Shown here piece by piece: positions 1-9,528 of a stretch of DNA of 64,000 bases. The notes beneath the pieces were generated by a model that worked only from the letters and a program-made list of their open reading frames with translations, had not been told where the DNA came from and did not search any database. Source of the DNA: Staphylococcus piscifermentans. Its GTDB lineage: Bacteria; Bacillota; Bacilli; Staphylococcales; Staphylococcaceae. The stretch is taken from contig NZ_LT906447.1 of assembly GCF_900186985.1 (NCBI RefSeq), forward strand, positions 1,488,001 to 1,552,000. Direction: 5' to 3'. Within the stretch, counting starts at the first letter, position 1. Each line of letters begins with the position of its first letter. The position numbers and the translations under genes are program-made.

Positions 1-866
1 ACAAAGTTAGTTCTTACATCTTCAGCACCAAGAGGGTGTAGTGATTTAAGTACTTTAACTTTTTCAGCGCGAATGTCAGCACTGTTCAGACTAATAGGCG
101 GCTCCATTGCTAATAATGCTACCATTTGCAACATGTGGTTTTGAACCATATCTTTCAAAGCACCACTTGTTTCATAATAACCGCCACGATCTTCAACACC
201 GAGAACTTCGGATGAAGTAACTTGGATATTAGAAATATATTTATTGTTCCATAATGGTTCAAACATAGCATTTGCAAATCTTAAAACTTCTATATTTTGT
301 ACCATATCTTTACCTAAATAATGGTCGATACGATAAATTTCTTCTTCTTTGAATGATTTACGGATTTGTTTATTTAACTTTTCTGCTGAAGCTAAATCAC
401 TACCGAAAGGTTTTTCAATAACTAATCGTTTAAATCCACGTGTTTTAGTCAACCCTGAGGATTTCAAATAATCAGTAACTACGCCGAAGAAGTTAGGAGC
501 CATTGCTAAGTAGAAGAGACGGTTGCCTTCTAAACCAAATTCAGAATCTAATTGATTACTGAATTGCAATAATTCGTCATAACTTTGTTCGTCACTAACA
601 TCATGTTTAAAGTAGAATACATGTTCCATAAATTGATCAAGATGTTTTGTATCTTTTACGTGAGCTTGTATTGATGCTTTAACTTGTTTGCGAAATTCAT
701 CGTTAGAATAATCTCGCCGGCCAATACCAATGATTGCAACATGTTGATCTAAATTATCTTGTTGGTATAGGTGAAAGAGCGATGGAAAAAGTTTGCGATG
801 ACTTAAATCGCCGGTTGCTCCAAATATTGTAATCAAACATGGTATATGCTTTCTTTTATTACTCAA
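1..866 (-). CDS. zwf: Glucose-6-phosphate 1-dehydrogenase (5' part; runs off the window)
   Basis: Oxidises glucose-6-phosphate with NADP to 6-phosphogluconolactone, the entry step of the oxidative pentose phosphate pathway, in the cytosol. About 288 N-terminal codons are present and the 3' end lies before base 1. The translation starts MSNKRKHIPCLITIFGATGD, with the GATGDLSHRK dinucleotide-binding loop. Further on are EKPFGSDLAS and the substrate-binding RIDHYLGK motif. I chose the TTG at 864-866 because a GAGG ribosome site precedes it and the staphylococcal family begins this way. The gene is divergent from rnz. Identification is firm; only the C-terminus is unseen. Confidence 0.95.
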   Translation of the reverse strand, partial: MSNKRKHIPCLITIFGATGDLSHRKLFPSLFHLYQQDNLDQHVAIIGIGRRDYSNDEFRKQVKASIQAHVKDTKHLDQFMEHVFYFKHDVSDEQSYDELLQFSNQLDSEFGLEGNRLFYLAMAPNFFGVVTDYLKSSGLTKTRGFKRLVIEKPFGSDLASAEKLNKQIRKSFKEEEIYRIDHYLGKDMVQNIEVLRFANAMFEPLWNNKYISNIQVTSSEVLGVEDRGGYYETSGALKDMVQNHMLQMVALLAMEPPISLNSADIRAEKVKVLKSLHPLGAEDVRTNF

Positions 867-902
867 GATTCAAAACCTCAATTCTTAATAAGTTATGCTA
901 TT

Positions 903-931
903 ATTATAGACTATGCAGAAATGTTATAACA
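903..931 (-). promoter_or_regulatory. Probable zwf promoter
   Basis: On the minus strand a perfect TATAAT (903-908) lies 17 bases downstream of a weak -35 TGTTAT (926-931). It is about 40 bases upstream of the zwf start. The match rests mainly on the -10 element. Confidence 0.4.
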
Positions 932-946
932 CATTTTTGCTTAAAT

Positions 947-974
947 TTGTACGTGAACGCTGATATATTATTAT
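947..974 (+). promoter_or_regulatory. Probable rnz promoter
   Basis: TTGTAC (947-952) and TATTAT (969-974) are separated by 16 bases, about 30 bases upstream of the rnz start. This is a plausible sigma-A promoter, divergent from zwf. Confidence 0.4.
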
Positions 975-1005
975 GGTACACTTACGAATAGAGAGGAGCG
1001 TTGTT

Positions 1006-1926
1006 ATGGAAATTACATTTCTCGGTACAGGCGCCGCTTTGCCGACCAAAGAACGCAATACACAAGCTATAGCGCTCAACTTGGAACCATATTCTAATTC
1101 TATCTGGCTCTTTGATGCAGGGGAAGGGACACAACATCAAATTCTGCATCATTCTATTAAACTCGGAAAAATTAATCATATCTTTATAACGCATATGCAT
1201 GGCGATCATATCTATGGATTGCCAGGCATATTGACCAGTCGTTCTTTCCAAGGCGGCGAAAATAAACCTTTAACAATAGTAGGTCCTAGAGGTATCAAAG
1301 AATACATTGAGATCACACTGCAAGCTTCACTTTCACGTTTGAATTATCCAATTACCTTTATTGAAATTGATGAACAGTTGCATTACCAACATGAAGGCAT
1401 TACAGTTACTGCGTACCATCTGAATCATGGTGTACCTTCGTTCGGTTATCGTATTGAAGCACCGACTACACCAGGAAAAATAAATGTTGCTGCCTTACGT
1501 GAAATTGGAATGGAACCTGGACCAAAATATCAAGAAGTAAAAGATTCTGAGACCTTTATTTTCAATGATAAAATCTATCAATCTTCAGAATTTAAAGGGG
1601 AAGCAAAAGTTGGTCCGAAAATCGCAATTTTCGGAGATACAATGCCGTGTGAAAATGAACTTAAAATCGCACACGGAGTCGATGTTCTTGTCCATGAATC
1701 TACATATATAGATGGCGATAGAACATTAGCAGATAACCATCATCATAGTCATATTGCTGACGTTTTATCTTTGCTAGAAGAATCAGAAGCGAAACAAGCA
1801 TTATTAAATCATATCAGCAATCGTTACAATCTAAATGATATAGATAAGCTCTATGCTGAGTTACAGAATCAATACCCAGATTTAAAATTTAAATTTGTCA
1901 GAGATTTTGATACTTTTACAATCTAA
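1006..1926 (+). CDS. rnz: Ribonuclease Z (tRNA 3' endonuclease)
   Basis: Metallo-beta-lactamase-fold nuclease that removes 3' trailers from tRNA precursors lacking an encoded CCA. The product is 306 aa, the usual length of the short RNase Z. The zinc motif HxHxDH is visible as H63-M-H65-G-D67-H68, in the classical positions, with further histidines near [13 protein letters not shown] and in the HHHSH segment. The start is the ATG at 1006 behind GAGAGGAG; an upstream in-frame start at 973 has no ribosome site and adds 11 residues foreign to the family. CCA addition would be carried out by cca at 38.5 kb. Confidence 0.95.
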   Translation: MEITFLGTGAALPTKERNTQAIALNLEPYSNSIWLFDAGEGTQHQILHHSIKLGKINHIFITHMHGDHIYGLPGILTSRSFQGGENKPLTIVGPRGIKEYIEITLQASLSRLNYPITFIEIDEQLHYQHEGITVTAYHLNHGVPSFGYRIEAPTTPGKINVAALREIGMEPGPKYQEVKDSETFIFNDKIYQSSEFKGEAKVGPKIAIFGDTMPCENELKIAHGVDVLVHESTYIDGDRTLADNHHHSHIADVLSLLEESEAKQALLNHISNRYNLNDIDKLYAELQNQYPDLKFKFVRDFDTFTI

Positions 1927-1927
1927 A

Positions 1928-1980
1928 AAGAACCGCTGAAGCAGAGGATGAATAGATTCAACTCTTTTTAGCGGTTCTTC
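1928..1980 (-). terminator. Terminator of proC (between convergent rnz and proC)
   Basis: Inverted repeat AAGAACCGCT (1928-1937) and AGCGGTTCTT (1970-1979). Read on the minus strand the hairpin is followed by a T-run, so it mainly serves proC, but it could act on both strands. Confidence 0.7.
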
Positions 1981-1987
1981 ATATATA

Positions 1988-2797
1988 TTATTCTTTATTT
2001 GAAAGTTCTTTACTACGTTTAACAGCAGCTTTAAAACAATCCTCGAATATACCTTCGATATCATGTTGAGATAAAGCATCAAGGCCGGCCTGTGTTGTAC
2101 CACCTTTAGACGTCACGTTTTGTCTTAATTGTTCCATGCTCAAATCAGAACGTTCAATCATTTTACCAGTACCGATGATTAAATTACGGATAGATTCTTC
2201 AACTTCTTCTTTGTCTAATCCTAATCTCACGCCCGCTTCTACATACTTCTCAAATACATGATACAAGAAAGCAGGACCGCTTCCAGTAATCGCCGTAACT
2301 TGATGCAACGCGTCTTCTTGAACTTCAAGTTCTGAACCAAACGCATTCACAATATCGACGACTTTTTGACGTGCGTCTTCAGGATAATTTTTCGAGAAAC
2401 TCAATCCAGTGACTGAATGACCTACTTGAGCATTAGTATTCGGCATAATTCTGGCAATTGGATTATCATGTTCCAATTCTTTTCTGATATATTGAATTGA
2501 AATGCCAGCCATTATAGAAATAAATTTATTTTGATCAGTAATGTATGGACGAATACGGTCGGCCAATGATTCGAAATCATAAGGCTTTGTACCTAGAAAA
2601 ACAAAGTCTGCATCTGCTAGTAACGCAGCATCATCATAACTATAATTCACACCTAATTCATCAGCATACCCTTTAAGAACCGCTTCATTCGAACGATTCG
2701 TAATATAAATATCATTAGGATCAATTACGTTAGAATCAATGATACCTGCAAAAATAGCATGTGCCATATTGCCTGAACCATAAAATACAATTTTCAT
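1988..2797 (-). CDS. proC: Pyrroline-5-carboxylate reductase
   Basis: Last step of proline biosynthesis: NAD(P)H-dependent reduction of 1-pyrroline-5-carboxylate to L-proline. The product is 269 aa. The N-terminal Rossmann fold begins MKIVFYGSGNMAHAI, with the G-S-G-N-M-A dinucleotide loop. The C-terminal half carries the family signature around TAITGSGPAFLYH and the conserved segment TSKGGTTQAGL. The ATG at 2797 follows a GGGAG ribosome site. The gene is convergent with rnz and appears monocistronic. Confidence 0.95.
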   Translation of the reverse strand: MKIVFYGSGNMAHAIFAGIIDSNVIDPNDIYITNRSNEAVLKGYADELGVNYSYDDAALLADADFVFLGTKPYDFESLADRIRPYITDQNKFISIMAGISIQYIRKELEHDNPIARIMPNTNAQVGHSVTGLSFSKNYPEDARQKVVDIVNAFGSELEVQEDALHQVTAITGSGPAFLYHVFEKYVEAGVRLGLDKEEVEESIRNLIIGTGKMIERSDLSMEQLRQNVTSKGGTTQAGLDALSQHDIEGIFEDCFKAAVKRSKELSNKE

Positions 2798-2944
2798 TAT
2801 TGAATAGCACTCCCTGTATTAGTAATAAGATATTTTATATGATAGCACAATTCATGCACATATTTGACACAACAATGTTATTATTTACCTGTTATGGTGT
2901 TAATCAAACATCTTTGAAGTTATAAACAGGAGGTAATTCACGCT

Positions 2945-3709
2945 ATGGAGAACTTAATTGGAAAGCATTTTGTCATTACAGGAGGGACAAGCGGGCTAGG
3001 CTACGCTTTAACAAAAGTACTACTGGAAAGGGGAGCAAAGGTGACCCTCCTCGTCAGAAGTATGACTAAATTCAAGCAAACTTTTTTTCCGCATAACACA
3101 CATTTACTTCAGGCAGTGCAATGTGATTTGAACTCAGCAGAACAAATTAAACGTTTGGACTTTGCGCATGCAACAATTAATGGCCTTATACATAGTGCTG
3201 GTTTAGGTTATTTCAAGTCAATCAGTGCACATAGCGAAGAAGAGATGCTTGAGACATACAGAATCAATGTCGTTCATTTCAACATCTTATTAAATCATTT
3301 GGCTCATAGTTTTTCAGAACATCCTTATATTATAGGCATCAGCAGTTTAGCTGCACACTCTACACAAGCTCATAGCGGCCATTATGCAGCAAGTAAAGCT
3401 GCCTTCAACCAAGTATTGAATACTTATCGTCTCGAGCATCCGAATTATCATATTTTAACAGTGAACGCAGGGCCTATTCGTACGCCTTTCCATGCAAAAG
3501 CAGATCCTACCTTGAAGTATGCAACTCAAGTGGACAAGTTGATGTTAGACCCTGATAAACTAGCCAACCAAATAATAATCTATATGCTGCGTAATAAAGC
3601 TGAGTTAAATGCACCCAAATGGCTGAACAGTTTACTTAAATTATACCAATTAGCACCCAGAAAGTTAGAACGCGCTTTTCCAAAATTATTTAATAATAAA
3701 AAAGAGTGA
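2945..3709 (+). CDS. SDR-family oxidoreductase, substrate unknown
   Basis: Classical short-chain dehydrogenase/reductase of 254 aa. It has the glycine-rich cofactor loop TGGTSGLGYAL near residue 12, the NAG-like segment HSAGLG, and a catalytic Ser133/134, Tyr147 and Lys151 (YAASK). The C-terminal region is basic. A strong AGGAGG site precedes the ATG. The substrate cannot be told from sequence. It is convergent with the aldo/keto reductase gene and apparently monocistronic. Confidence 0.85.
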   Translation: MENLIGKHFVITGGTSGLGYALTKVLLERGAKVTLLVRSMTKFKQTFFPHNTHLLQAVQCDLNSAEQIKRLDFAHATINGLIHSAGLGYFKSISAHSEEEMLETYRINVVHFNILLNHLAHSFSEHPYIIGISSLAAHSTQAHSGHYAASKAAFNQVLNTYRLEHPNYHILTVNAGPIRTPFHAKADPTLKYATQVDKLMLDPDKLANQIIIYMLRNKAELNAPKWLNSLLKLYQLAPRKLERAFPKLFNNKKE

Positions 3710-3742
3710 CATATTAGGGGGGGTTCCCAATAACATGCCACT
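3698..3742 (-). terminator. Terminator of the aldo/keto reductase gene
   Basis: An imperfect stem pairs GAGTG-CAT-TTA with the complementary bases at 3729-3742, around a G-rich loop. On the minus strand it is followed by TTTTTTATT. It overlaps the stop region of the convergent SDR gene. Confidence 0.6.
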
Positions 3743-3757
3743 CCATCTGGTTTTCTA

Positions 3758-4666
3758 TTAATTTAAATGATTTGTGTAATGAAGGTCTTTTACACGTTTA
3801 CGAGCTGCTTGAATACGATTAAAATCTACTTCTGTATTAAGATTTCTTACATTTTCTTCAAGTTGTTCTACGCTACTTGCGCCTGCAATAATAGATCCAA
3901 GCACATCTTGAGCACGGGAATAATTAAACGTCAATGCTGTTAAGTTATGTTCAATTTCTTTTAGAGAAGCAATCGTACTGCCTAATTCTTGATAACTGTA
4001 ATCAAAAATACCGTCATTGAATTTATCATCTAAAGCTTGATTGCTAGAAGAAGTTAACAATCCTTTAAACACTGGACCACGTGCTAAGAGTTTTACGCCT
4101 TTTTTGTGTGCTGCTTGGAATAAATCTTCAGGACGATTATCAATTAAATTAAATTGCGCCATCCATGTATCGATATCACTATGCTCTAAATAATAATTGA
4201 TAACGTTAGGGCGAATAGAAGATATCCCATATGCACGAATTAGACCTTCTTTCTTCAATTCATCAAATGCACTGATTGTTTCATCTAGTGGATCATCAAT
4301 CGTACCGCCATGAAGTTGATATAAATCCAACTCATCTACGCCAAGGTTTTTCAATGAATGCTTAACGCTTTCTTTAATGTGTTTTTTAGAAGGATCCCAG
4401 AAAGTAGTGCCGTCTGCTTTCAGATGATTTCCTACCTTAGTGCCGATAACAATGTCATCCGTATTTTGATAAGGTTTCAGAATTTCACCGACTAATTTCT
4501 CATTTATCCCTTTATCATACATATCAGCTGTATCAAAATAAGTAATTCCTAATTCAATTGCACGTTCAATAATAGCTTGTGCATGCTTCTTTTCTGTTCC
4601 TAGGCTCATACACCCTAAACCTAATTCAGATATCTCTAATCCGCTCTTCAAAACATTCTTTTGCAT
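3758..4666 (-). CDS. Aldo/keto reductase family protein
   Basis: NAD(P)H-dependent oxidoreductase with a TIM-barrel fold, 302 aa. Visible catalytic features are the Asp-Tyr segment FDTADMYDKG, the Lys in GTKVGNH and the His in DLYQLHGG. The closing region EQLEENVRNL is typical of the YdhF/Tas-like branch. The ATG at 4666 follows AAAGGAG. The physiological substrate is unknown. It stands alone, divergent from the Nudix gene. Confidence 0.85.
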   Translation of the reverse strand: MQKNVLKSGLEISELGLGCMSLGTEKKHAQAIIERAIELGITYFDTADMYDKGINEKLVGEILKPYQNTDDIVIGTKVGNHLKADGTTFWDPSKKHIKESVKHSLKNLGVDELDLYQLHGGTIDDPLDETISAFDELKKEGLIRAYGISSIRPNVINYYLEHSDIDTWMAQFNLIDNRPEDLFQAAHKKGVKLLARGPVFKGLLTSSSNQALDDKFNDGIFDYSYQELGSTIASLKEIEHNLTALTFNYSRAQDVLGSIIAGASSVEQLEENVRNLNTEVDFNRIQAARKRVKDLHYTNHLN

Positions 4667-4751
4667 GTTTCTACTCCTTTCGATACACTTTAATTGTCTA
4701 ACAATCCTAGTTTAGCAATAAATCAAAATAGTTAAAAGGAACGTGATTATA

Positions 4752-5294
4752 ATGGACTTAACAGAAAAAACACTTAGTAAAAAACATATCTATTCAGGAA
4801 AAATTATTGATGTTGATGTCGATGAAGTACAGTTGCCGAACGGAGATACATCCAAACGAGAGATTGTAAACCACTCAGGAGCTGTAGCAGTTTGTGCGCT
4901 TACACCTGAAAATAAAGTCGTATTTGTGAAACAATATCGTAAACCAGTTGAAAAAGTATTATTAGAAATTCCAGCCGGAAAATTAGAGGAGGGGGAAGAT
5001 CCTGAGGAAGCTGCACATCGCGAATTAGAAGAAGAAACAGGATATATCGCTGAAAGTTTAGAATTAATTGCAGATGTTTATACTTCTCCAGGCTTCGCAA
5101 ATGAGAAAATCTCCATTTATTTTACAGATAAGTTGAAGAAAGGAAATGTCCATTTAGACCCTGATGAATTTGTCGAACAAGTAGAGTTAAGTATTGATGA
5201 AATCAATGATTTAGTAGCAAACTTAGAAATTACAGATTCAAAAACTTTAATAGCTCTTCAACATCTATTATCAAATTATAATCATTCTAAATAA
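4752..5294 (+). CDS. nudF: ADP-ribose pyrophosphatase (Nudix hydrolase)
   Basis: Hydrolyses ADP-ribose to AMP and ribose-5-phosphate. The product is 180 aa. The complete Nudix box GX5EX7REXXEEXG is visible as GKLEEGEDPEEAAHRELEEE followed by TG. The N-terminal beta-rich part (SGKIIDVDVDEVQLPNG) and the SPGF segment after the box match the NudF/YqkG family. The ATG at 4752 is preferred over the GTG at 4743, which sits only two bases from AAAGGA. It lies upstream of fur, with about 100 bases between. Confidence 0.9.
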   Translation: MDLTEKTLSKKHIYSGKIIDVDVDEVQLPNGDTSKREIVNHSGAVAVCALTPENKVVFVKQYRKPVEKVLLEIPAGKLEEGEDPEEAAHRELEEETGYIAESLELIADVYTSPGFANEKISIYFTDKLKKGNVHLDPDEFVEQVELSIDEINDLVANLEITDSKTLIALQHLLSNYNHSK

Positions 5295-5359
5295 AGAGTG
5301 AGAATGAGTTGCTTTTTTAACAAAATACTGGTAATTTAATAATTGAGTCATTAAACAAA

Positions 5360-5383
5360 TTAAAATGATTATAATTATTAGTA
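5360..5383 (+). promoter_or_regulatory. Candidate PerR box(es) upstream of fur
   Basis: Two overlapping 15-base windows each match the PerR consensus TTATAATTATTATAA at 13 of 15 positions: TTAAAATGATTATAA (5360-5374) and TTATAATTATTAGTA (5369-5383). The second contains the first twelve consensus bases exactly. A TATAAT lies inside the region, so a bound repressor would cover the promoter. The same stretch also matches 15 of 19 positions of a Fur box, so autoregulation by Fur is the alternative. Confidence 0.55.
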
Positions 5384-5399
5384 GAGGAGTGAGGCTTCC

Positions 5400-5852
5400 G
5401 TGGAAGAACGTTTAAAACGCGTGAAGCAGCAATTACAACAATCATCTTATAAATTAACTCCACAACGTGAAGCAACTTTAAGAGTTTTGATTGAGAATGA
5501 ATCTGATCACCTTAGTGCTGAAGATGTCTATTTGAAAGTAAAGGACAAAGCGCCTGAAATCGGTTTGGCAACAGTGTATAGAACATTAGAGTTGCTTGCA
5601 GAGTTGAAGATCGTTGATAAGATCAACTTCGGAGATGGTGTATCTCGCTTTGATTTGAAAAAAGAAGGCGAAAAACACTTCCATCACCATTTAGTTTGCA
5701 TGGAATGTGGCAAAGTTGAGGAAATTGCTGAAGATTTATTGCCGAAAGTTGAAGAACGCGTAGAAAATGAATTTAATTTTAAAATCTTAGATCATCGTCT
5801 TACATTTCATGGCATTTGCAATGAATGTCAACAAAAGAAAAAAGAAGTATGA
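5400..5852 (+). CDS. fur: Ferric uptake regulator Fur
   Basis: Iron-responsive transcriptional repressor, 150 aa. It has an N-terminal winged helix (LTPQREATLRVL, ATVYRTLELL) and a C-terminal dimerisation and metal domain with HFHHHLVCMECG and a second CxxC near the end (CNEC), the structural zinc site. It could in principle be PerR or Zur, but its place directly upstream of xerD is that of fur in staphylococci. The GTG start at 5400 follows AGAGGAGTGAGG. The gap to xerD is 22 bases, which suggests co-transcription. Confidence 0.92.
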   Translation: MEERLKRVKQQLQQSSYKLTPQREATLRVLIENESDHLSAEDVYLKVKDKAPEIGLATVYRTLELLAELKIVDKINFGDGVSRFDLKKEGEKHFHHHLVCMECGKVEEIAEDLLPKVEERVENEFNFKILDHRLTFHGICNECQQKKKEV

Positions 5853-5874
5853 CAAGGTAAGAAGGTGAAGTGTG

Positions 5875-6774
5875 ATGGAAACCAATTATGATGTGGTTAT
5901 CGAAGAATACCTAAAATTTATTCAAATTGAAAAAGGATTAAGTGCGAATACAATCGGCGCTTATCGAAGAGATTTGAATAAATATAAAGAGTATCTGGTT
6001 TTAAAGAAAATTAATAATATAGACTTTATAGACCGTGAAATTATTCAACAATGCTTAGGATACTTGCATGATGATGGACATTCAGCTAAGTCTATTGCTC
6101 GTTTTATTTCAACTGTCAGAAGTTTTCATCAGTTTGCTTTAAGAGAACGTTATGCAGCGAAAGATCCGACTGTTTTAATTGAAACGCCTAAATATGAACG
6201 GCGCTTGCCTGATGTATTAGATGTTGAGGACGTACTCGCATTATTAGAAACACCCGATTTGTCAAAAAATAACGGTTACAGAGACCGCACCATTTTAGAA
6301 TTATTGTATGCGACTGGAATGCGTGTGACAGAATTGATTCATGTGCGCGTTGAAGATGTCAATTTAATCATGGGATTTGTGCGAGTTTTCGGTAAAGGCA
6401 GCAAAGAACGTATTATTCCTTTAGGCGAGACTGTAATAGATTATTTAAAAAAATATATCGAAACAGTCAGACCGCAGTTGTTGAAACAAACAGTTACGGA
6501 CGTTTTATTCTTAAATATGCATGGCAAACCTTTATCTAGACAAGGTATTTGGAAACTTATCAAACAATATGGCGTTAAAGCTAATATCAAAAAGAAACTG
6601 ACACCGCACTCACTTAGACATTCATTTGCTACTCATTTACTCGAAAATGGTGCTGATTTAAGAGCGGTTCAAGAGATGTTGGGACATTCAGATATTTCGA
6701 CTACACAGCTTTATACTCATGTCTCAAAATCACAAATCAGAAAAATGTATAACGAATTTCATCCTAGAGCTTAA
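5875..6774 (+). CDS. xerD: Site-specific tyrosine recombinase XerD
   Basis: Partner of XerC in resolving chromosome dimers at dif. The product is 299 aa. An N-terminal SAM-like core-binding domain (about 1-90) is followed by the catalytic domain. Visible catalytic residues are Arg in ATGMRVTEL, Lys in GKGSKER, the HxLRH motif (HSLRHSFATHLLENG), His in LGHSDISTT and the nucleophile Tyr in LYTHVS. The ATG at 5875 is favoured over the GTG just before it because it is better spaced from GAAGGTG. It lies downstream of fur and upstream of a strong terminator. Confidence 0.95.
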   Translation: METNYDVVIEEYLKFIQIEKGLSANTIGAYRRDLNKYKEYLVLKKINNIDFIDREIIQQCLGYLHDDGHSAKSIARFISTVRSFHQFALRERYAAKDPTVLIETPKYERRLPDVLDVEDVLALLETPDLSKNNGYRDRTILELLYATGMRVTELIHVRVEDVNLIMGFVRVFGKGSKERIIPLGETVIDYLKKYIETVRPQLLKQTVTDVLFLNMHGKPLSRQGIWKLIKQYGVKANIKKKLTPHSLRHSFATHLLENGADLRAVQEMLGHSDISTTQLYTHVSKSQIRKMYNEFHPRA

Positions 6775-6791
6775 TCCGAAGATACTTAGTT

Positions 6792-6840
6792 TAGCTATAA
6801 AGAAATCTTTAATTGCAGGTTTCTTCATAGCTATTTTTTA
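6792..6840 (+). terminator. Terminator after xerD
   Basis: Imperfect inverted repeat TAGCTATAAAGAAA / TTTCTTCATAGCTA followed by TTTTTTAATTTTT. It closes the fur-xerD unit. Confidence 0.75.
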
Positions 6841-6863
6841 ATTTTTAGAAAGGTACAAAATAA

Positions 6864-7400
6864 TCATTCTCCCTCTATATTATTATTATCTTTCTGCCAT
6901 TTTAATTTACTTCTTTTTAACGCTTCTATTCTAGCTTGTTCTACCTCATGTCGATCTCTTAATAAATGATGGTCATAAATATACGGTCTTTCATTAATAT
7001 AGGTCATCACTGTATAATATGGATAACATTGCTGCAGTTTCTTAATAGTTGTAGCGAGAAGAGGTAATTCGATAACTTGGAAACTGCATTGTTGGCTAGC
7101 ATTTTCACATAATTGTGTGAGCAAATCCAAATAGGCCTGATGCTTTACTCCTAAGGTTTCCATATTGTTATTCTGATAATCTGCTACACGGTACGCCCGT
7201 TTAAATAAAGTTGCCGCACCTTTGTAGTTGCCACGACGATAATGATAACATCCTGTTGCGCATAATATCAGACTGACTACAGCATCTTTTTTAGAATAGG
7301 AAGATTGCGCTTTCCATGCTTCTTCTAAAATGTCATGACATAAAAAATAATGTTGTTTAGCATGAAATTGATAAAAATAAGATAGTAATGCTTCTTCCAT
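6864..7400 (-). CDS. DUF309 family protein (YpuF-like)
   Basis: Small helical protein of 178 aa with the DUF309 signature [12 protein letters not shown] (HxxxExxW) near residue 20, followed by a helix with [19 protein letters not shown]. The biochemical role is unknown. In Bacillus the homologue also sits next to scpA. The ATG at 7398-7400 follows GGAGGTGAAG; the GTG at 7409 overlaps that ribosome site and is rejected. It is divergent from scpA. Confidence 0.8.
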   Translation of the reverse strand: MEEALLSYFYQFHAKQHYFLCHDILEEAWKAQSSYSKKDAVVSLILCATGCYHYRRGNYKGAATLFKRAYRVADYQNNNMETLGVKHQAYLDLLTQLCENASQQCSFQVIELPLLATTIKKLQQCYPYYTVMTYINERPYIYDHHLLRDRHEVEQARIEALKRSKLKWQKDNNNIEGE

Positions 7401-7496
7401 TGTCTTCACCTCCTGCTTCTGATTTATTTTATTAGACTATTCATGTATAATATTTTACTGAATGACAAACGTAACATGCAATTAAAGGAGAACGAA

Positions 7497-8234
7497 ATGT
7501 ACGAAGTTAAACTAGATGCTTTCAATGGGCCCTTGGACTTATTGCTTCATTTGATACATAAATATGAAATCGACATTTACGATATTCCGATGAAAGCTTT
7601 AACAGAGCAATATATGAATTATATTCACGCTATGAAAAAATTAGAAATTAATATCGCCAGCGAATATTTAGTTGTAGCTTCTGAATTATTGATGATTAAA
7701 AGCAAAATGCTTTTACCTCAGTATGACGTAGAGGAAGAAAGTGAATTAGATGATCCGCGTGAAGATTTAGTCGGCCGATTAATTGAATATCAGAACTATA
7801 AAGAATATACAGAGTTTCTGAATGAAATGAAAGCGCAAAGAGAGAATTATTACAGCAAACATCCTACAGATTTAAGTCATTTAGAGACTGTAGAAGTCTG
7901 GGACGCTACTCAAACTATTGATTTAACAGAATTAATCATGGCGTATCAAAGAATCAAAACCAGAACTTCTTTCAATACACCTAAAAGTGTAACAATTCAA
8001 AAAGAAACGTTTACTATTGAACAAGCATCAAAACAAGTCACTGAAAAGCTCGCACTTTCTAACTCTTTTAATTTTTTCAGTCTCTTCACTTTTAAAGAAA
8101 CGACAGAAGAAGTGGTGACTCATTTCTTAGCAATTTTAGAAATGTCTAAATCGGGAATTATACAAATTAACCAAGATAAAGATTTTGCAGATATCAGTAT
8201 TACAAGAGGTGTAAATTATGGCATTGGAGCATAA
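7497..8234 (+). CDS. scpA: Segregation and condensation protein A
   Basis: Kleisin subunit of the SMC-ScpAB condensin, which compacts and segregates the chromosome. The product is 245 aa. The N-terminal SMC-neck-binding part begins [20 protein letters not shown], the hallmark of ScpA. The acidic middle ([13 protein letters not shown]) is the flexible linker and the C-terminal winged helix ends the protein. The ATG at 7497 follows AAAGGAG; an in-frame ATG at 7443 would add 18 residues foreign to the family. The gene overlaps scpB by 17 bases, implying translational coupling. Confidence 0.95.
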   Translation: MYEVKLDAFNGPLDLLLHLIHKYEIDIYDIPMKALTEQYMNYIHAMKKLEINIASEYLVVASELLMIKSKMLLPQYDVEEESELDDPREDLVGRLIEYQNYKEYTEFLNEMKAQRENYYSKHPTDLSHLETVEVWDATQTIDLTELIMAYQRIKTRTSFNTPKSVTIQKETFTIEQASKQVTEKLALSNSFNFFSLFTFKETTEEVVTHFLAILEMSKSGIIQINQDKDFADISITRGVNYGIGA

Positions 8235-8766
8235 GGGGATATTAGAAGGCTTATTATACACAGCAGGGGATGAAGGCTTAGAAGCCAGACAAATAATGGA
8301 AGTATTGGAAATAACCGAAGATGAGTTAAATGAACTTGCAGCATCCTACCAAGCTCCTGGTTTAATGATTCAACAATATGGTACTACATATGTCTTAACT
8401 ACTAAATCCGAAGCTGCTCCATATATTGAAAAGTTGATTAAAAATCAATCGAATATGAAACTCTCGCAAGCAGCAATGGAAGTATTATCCATTATCGCTT
8501 ATAATCAACCCGTAACAAGAAGCGATATTGAATTAATTCGCGGCATTAATTCGGATGGTGCAGCTAAGACGTTGATTGCAAGAGGTTTAGTTGAAGCTAA
8601 AGCAGAAGATAACTCACGCAGTCAACAACTTTATACAACGCCGTTATTCTTGAATGTTTTTGGTATGGCAAACTTGGATGAGCTTCCGACAACCGAAGAA
8701 GAGGAAGAAGAAATAGAATCATTTTTCAATAATTTGATTAACCAAAAAGGAGATAATAATGAGTAA
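8218..8766 (+). CDS. scpB: Segregation and condensation protein B
   Basis: Dimeric winged-helix subunit of the SMC-ScpAB complex, 182 aa. The start [20 protein letters not shown] and the segment [20 protein letters not shown] are characteristic. The C-terminus is very acidic ([12 protein letters not shown]). The start codon lies inside the end of scpA and the stop overlaps rluB by eight bases, so scpA, scpB and rluB form a tightly coupled unit. Confidence 0.95.
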   Translation: MALEHKGILEGLLYTAGDEGLEARQIMEVLEITEDELNELAASYQAPGLMIQQYGTTYVLTTKSEAAPYIEKLIKNQSNMKLSQAAMEVLSIIAYNQPVTRSDIELIRGINSDGAAKTLIARGLVEAKAEDNSRSQQLYTTPLFLNVFGMANLDELPTTEEEEEEIESFFNNLINQKGDNNE

Positions 8767-9496
8767 AGAATTAGAAAGATTACAAAAGAGAATTGCAAAC
8801 AGCGGCTATACTTCACGCAGAAAAGCGGAAACATTAATCACTGAAGGGAAAGTTAAAGTAAACGGTGAAACAGTAACTGAATTAGGCACAAAAGTTAAAG
8901 CTTCTGATAATGTCGAAGTAGAAGGTGTTAAGTTAGAACAAGAAGATAAACTTTATATTCTTTTTTACAAACCGGCACAAGTCATTACCAGCGTTTCAGA
9001 CGATCGCGGCAGAACAGTTGTAACGGATTATTTCGATGACTTGGAAACGCGAATTTATCCTGTGGGCAGATTAGATTATGATACTTCAGGGTTATTGCTG
9101 TTAACTAACGATGGAGAATTCACTAATCTAATGACACATCCGAGATATAAAATCAAGAAGAAGTACGTTGCTAAATTAAAAGGATACTTAATGAGAGATG
9201 AAGTCAAAGCGCTGGAAAAAGGTATTCAATTAGAAGATGGTAAAACGCATCCAGCTGAAATCAAAATCAAAAATCAAAACCAAGAAAAAAATACAACGGT
9301 AGTAGAAATTACAATCTCAGAAGGCAGAAACCGTCAAGTACGCCGTATGTTTGAACATTTTGGGCACGAAGTTACTAAACTTTCACGTATTGAGTTAGGC
9401 GGATTTTTAACACTTAAAGGTTTAAATGCTGGTGAAGGGCGTGTAATGACGCCGCATGAAGTTAAAAAGCTCAGAAACTTGGCCGAGAACGGTTAA
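8759..9496 (+). CDS. rluB: 23S rRNA pseudouridine synthase B
   Basis: Isomerises a uridine of 23S rRNA (U2605 in E. coli numbering) to pseudouridine. The product is 245 aa: an N-terminal S4 RNA-binding domain ([18 protein letters not shown]) followed by the RsuA/RluB catalytic domain with [17 protein letters not shown], the catalytic Asp being about D106. The segment [19 protein letters not shown] is the second family signature. It overlaps scpB and is followed by the 321-base srrAB control region. Confidence 0.93.
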   Translation: MSKELERLQKRIANSGYTSRRKAETLITEGKVKVNGETVTELGTKVKASDNVEVEGVKLEQEDKLYILFYKPAQVITSVSDDRGRTVVTDYFDDLETRIYPVGRLDYDTSGLLLLTNDGEFTNLMTHPRYKIKKKYVAKLKGYLMRDEVKALEKGIQLEDGKTHPAEIKIKNQNQEKNTTVVEITISEGRNRQVRRMFEHFGHEVTKLSRIELGGFLTLKGLNAGEGRVMTPHEVKKLRNLAENG

Positions 9497-9528
9497 ATCT
9501 GAAAAAGCATAAAATTGCAGCAAAATCT

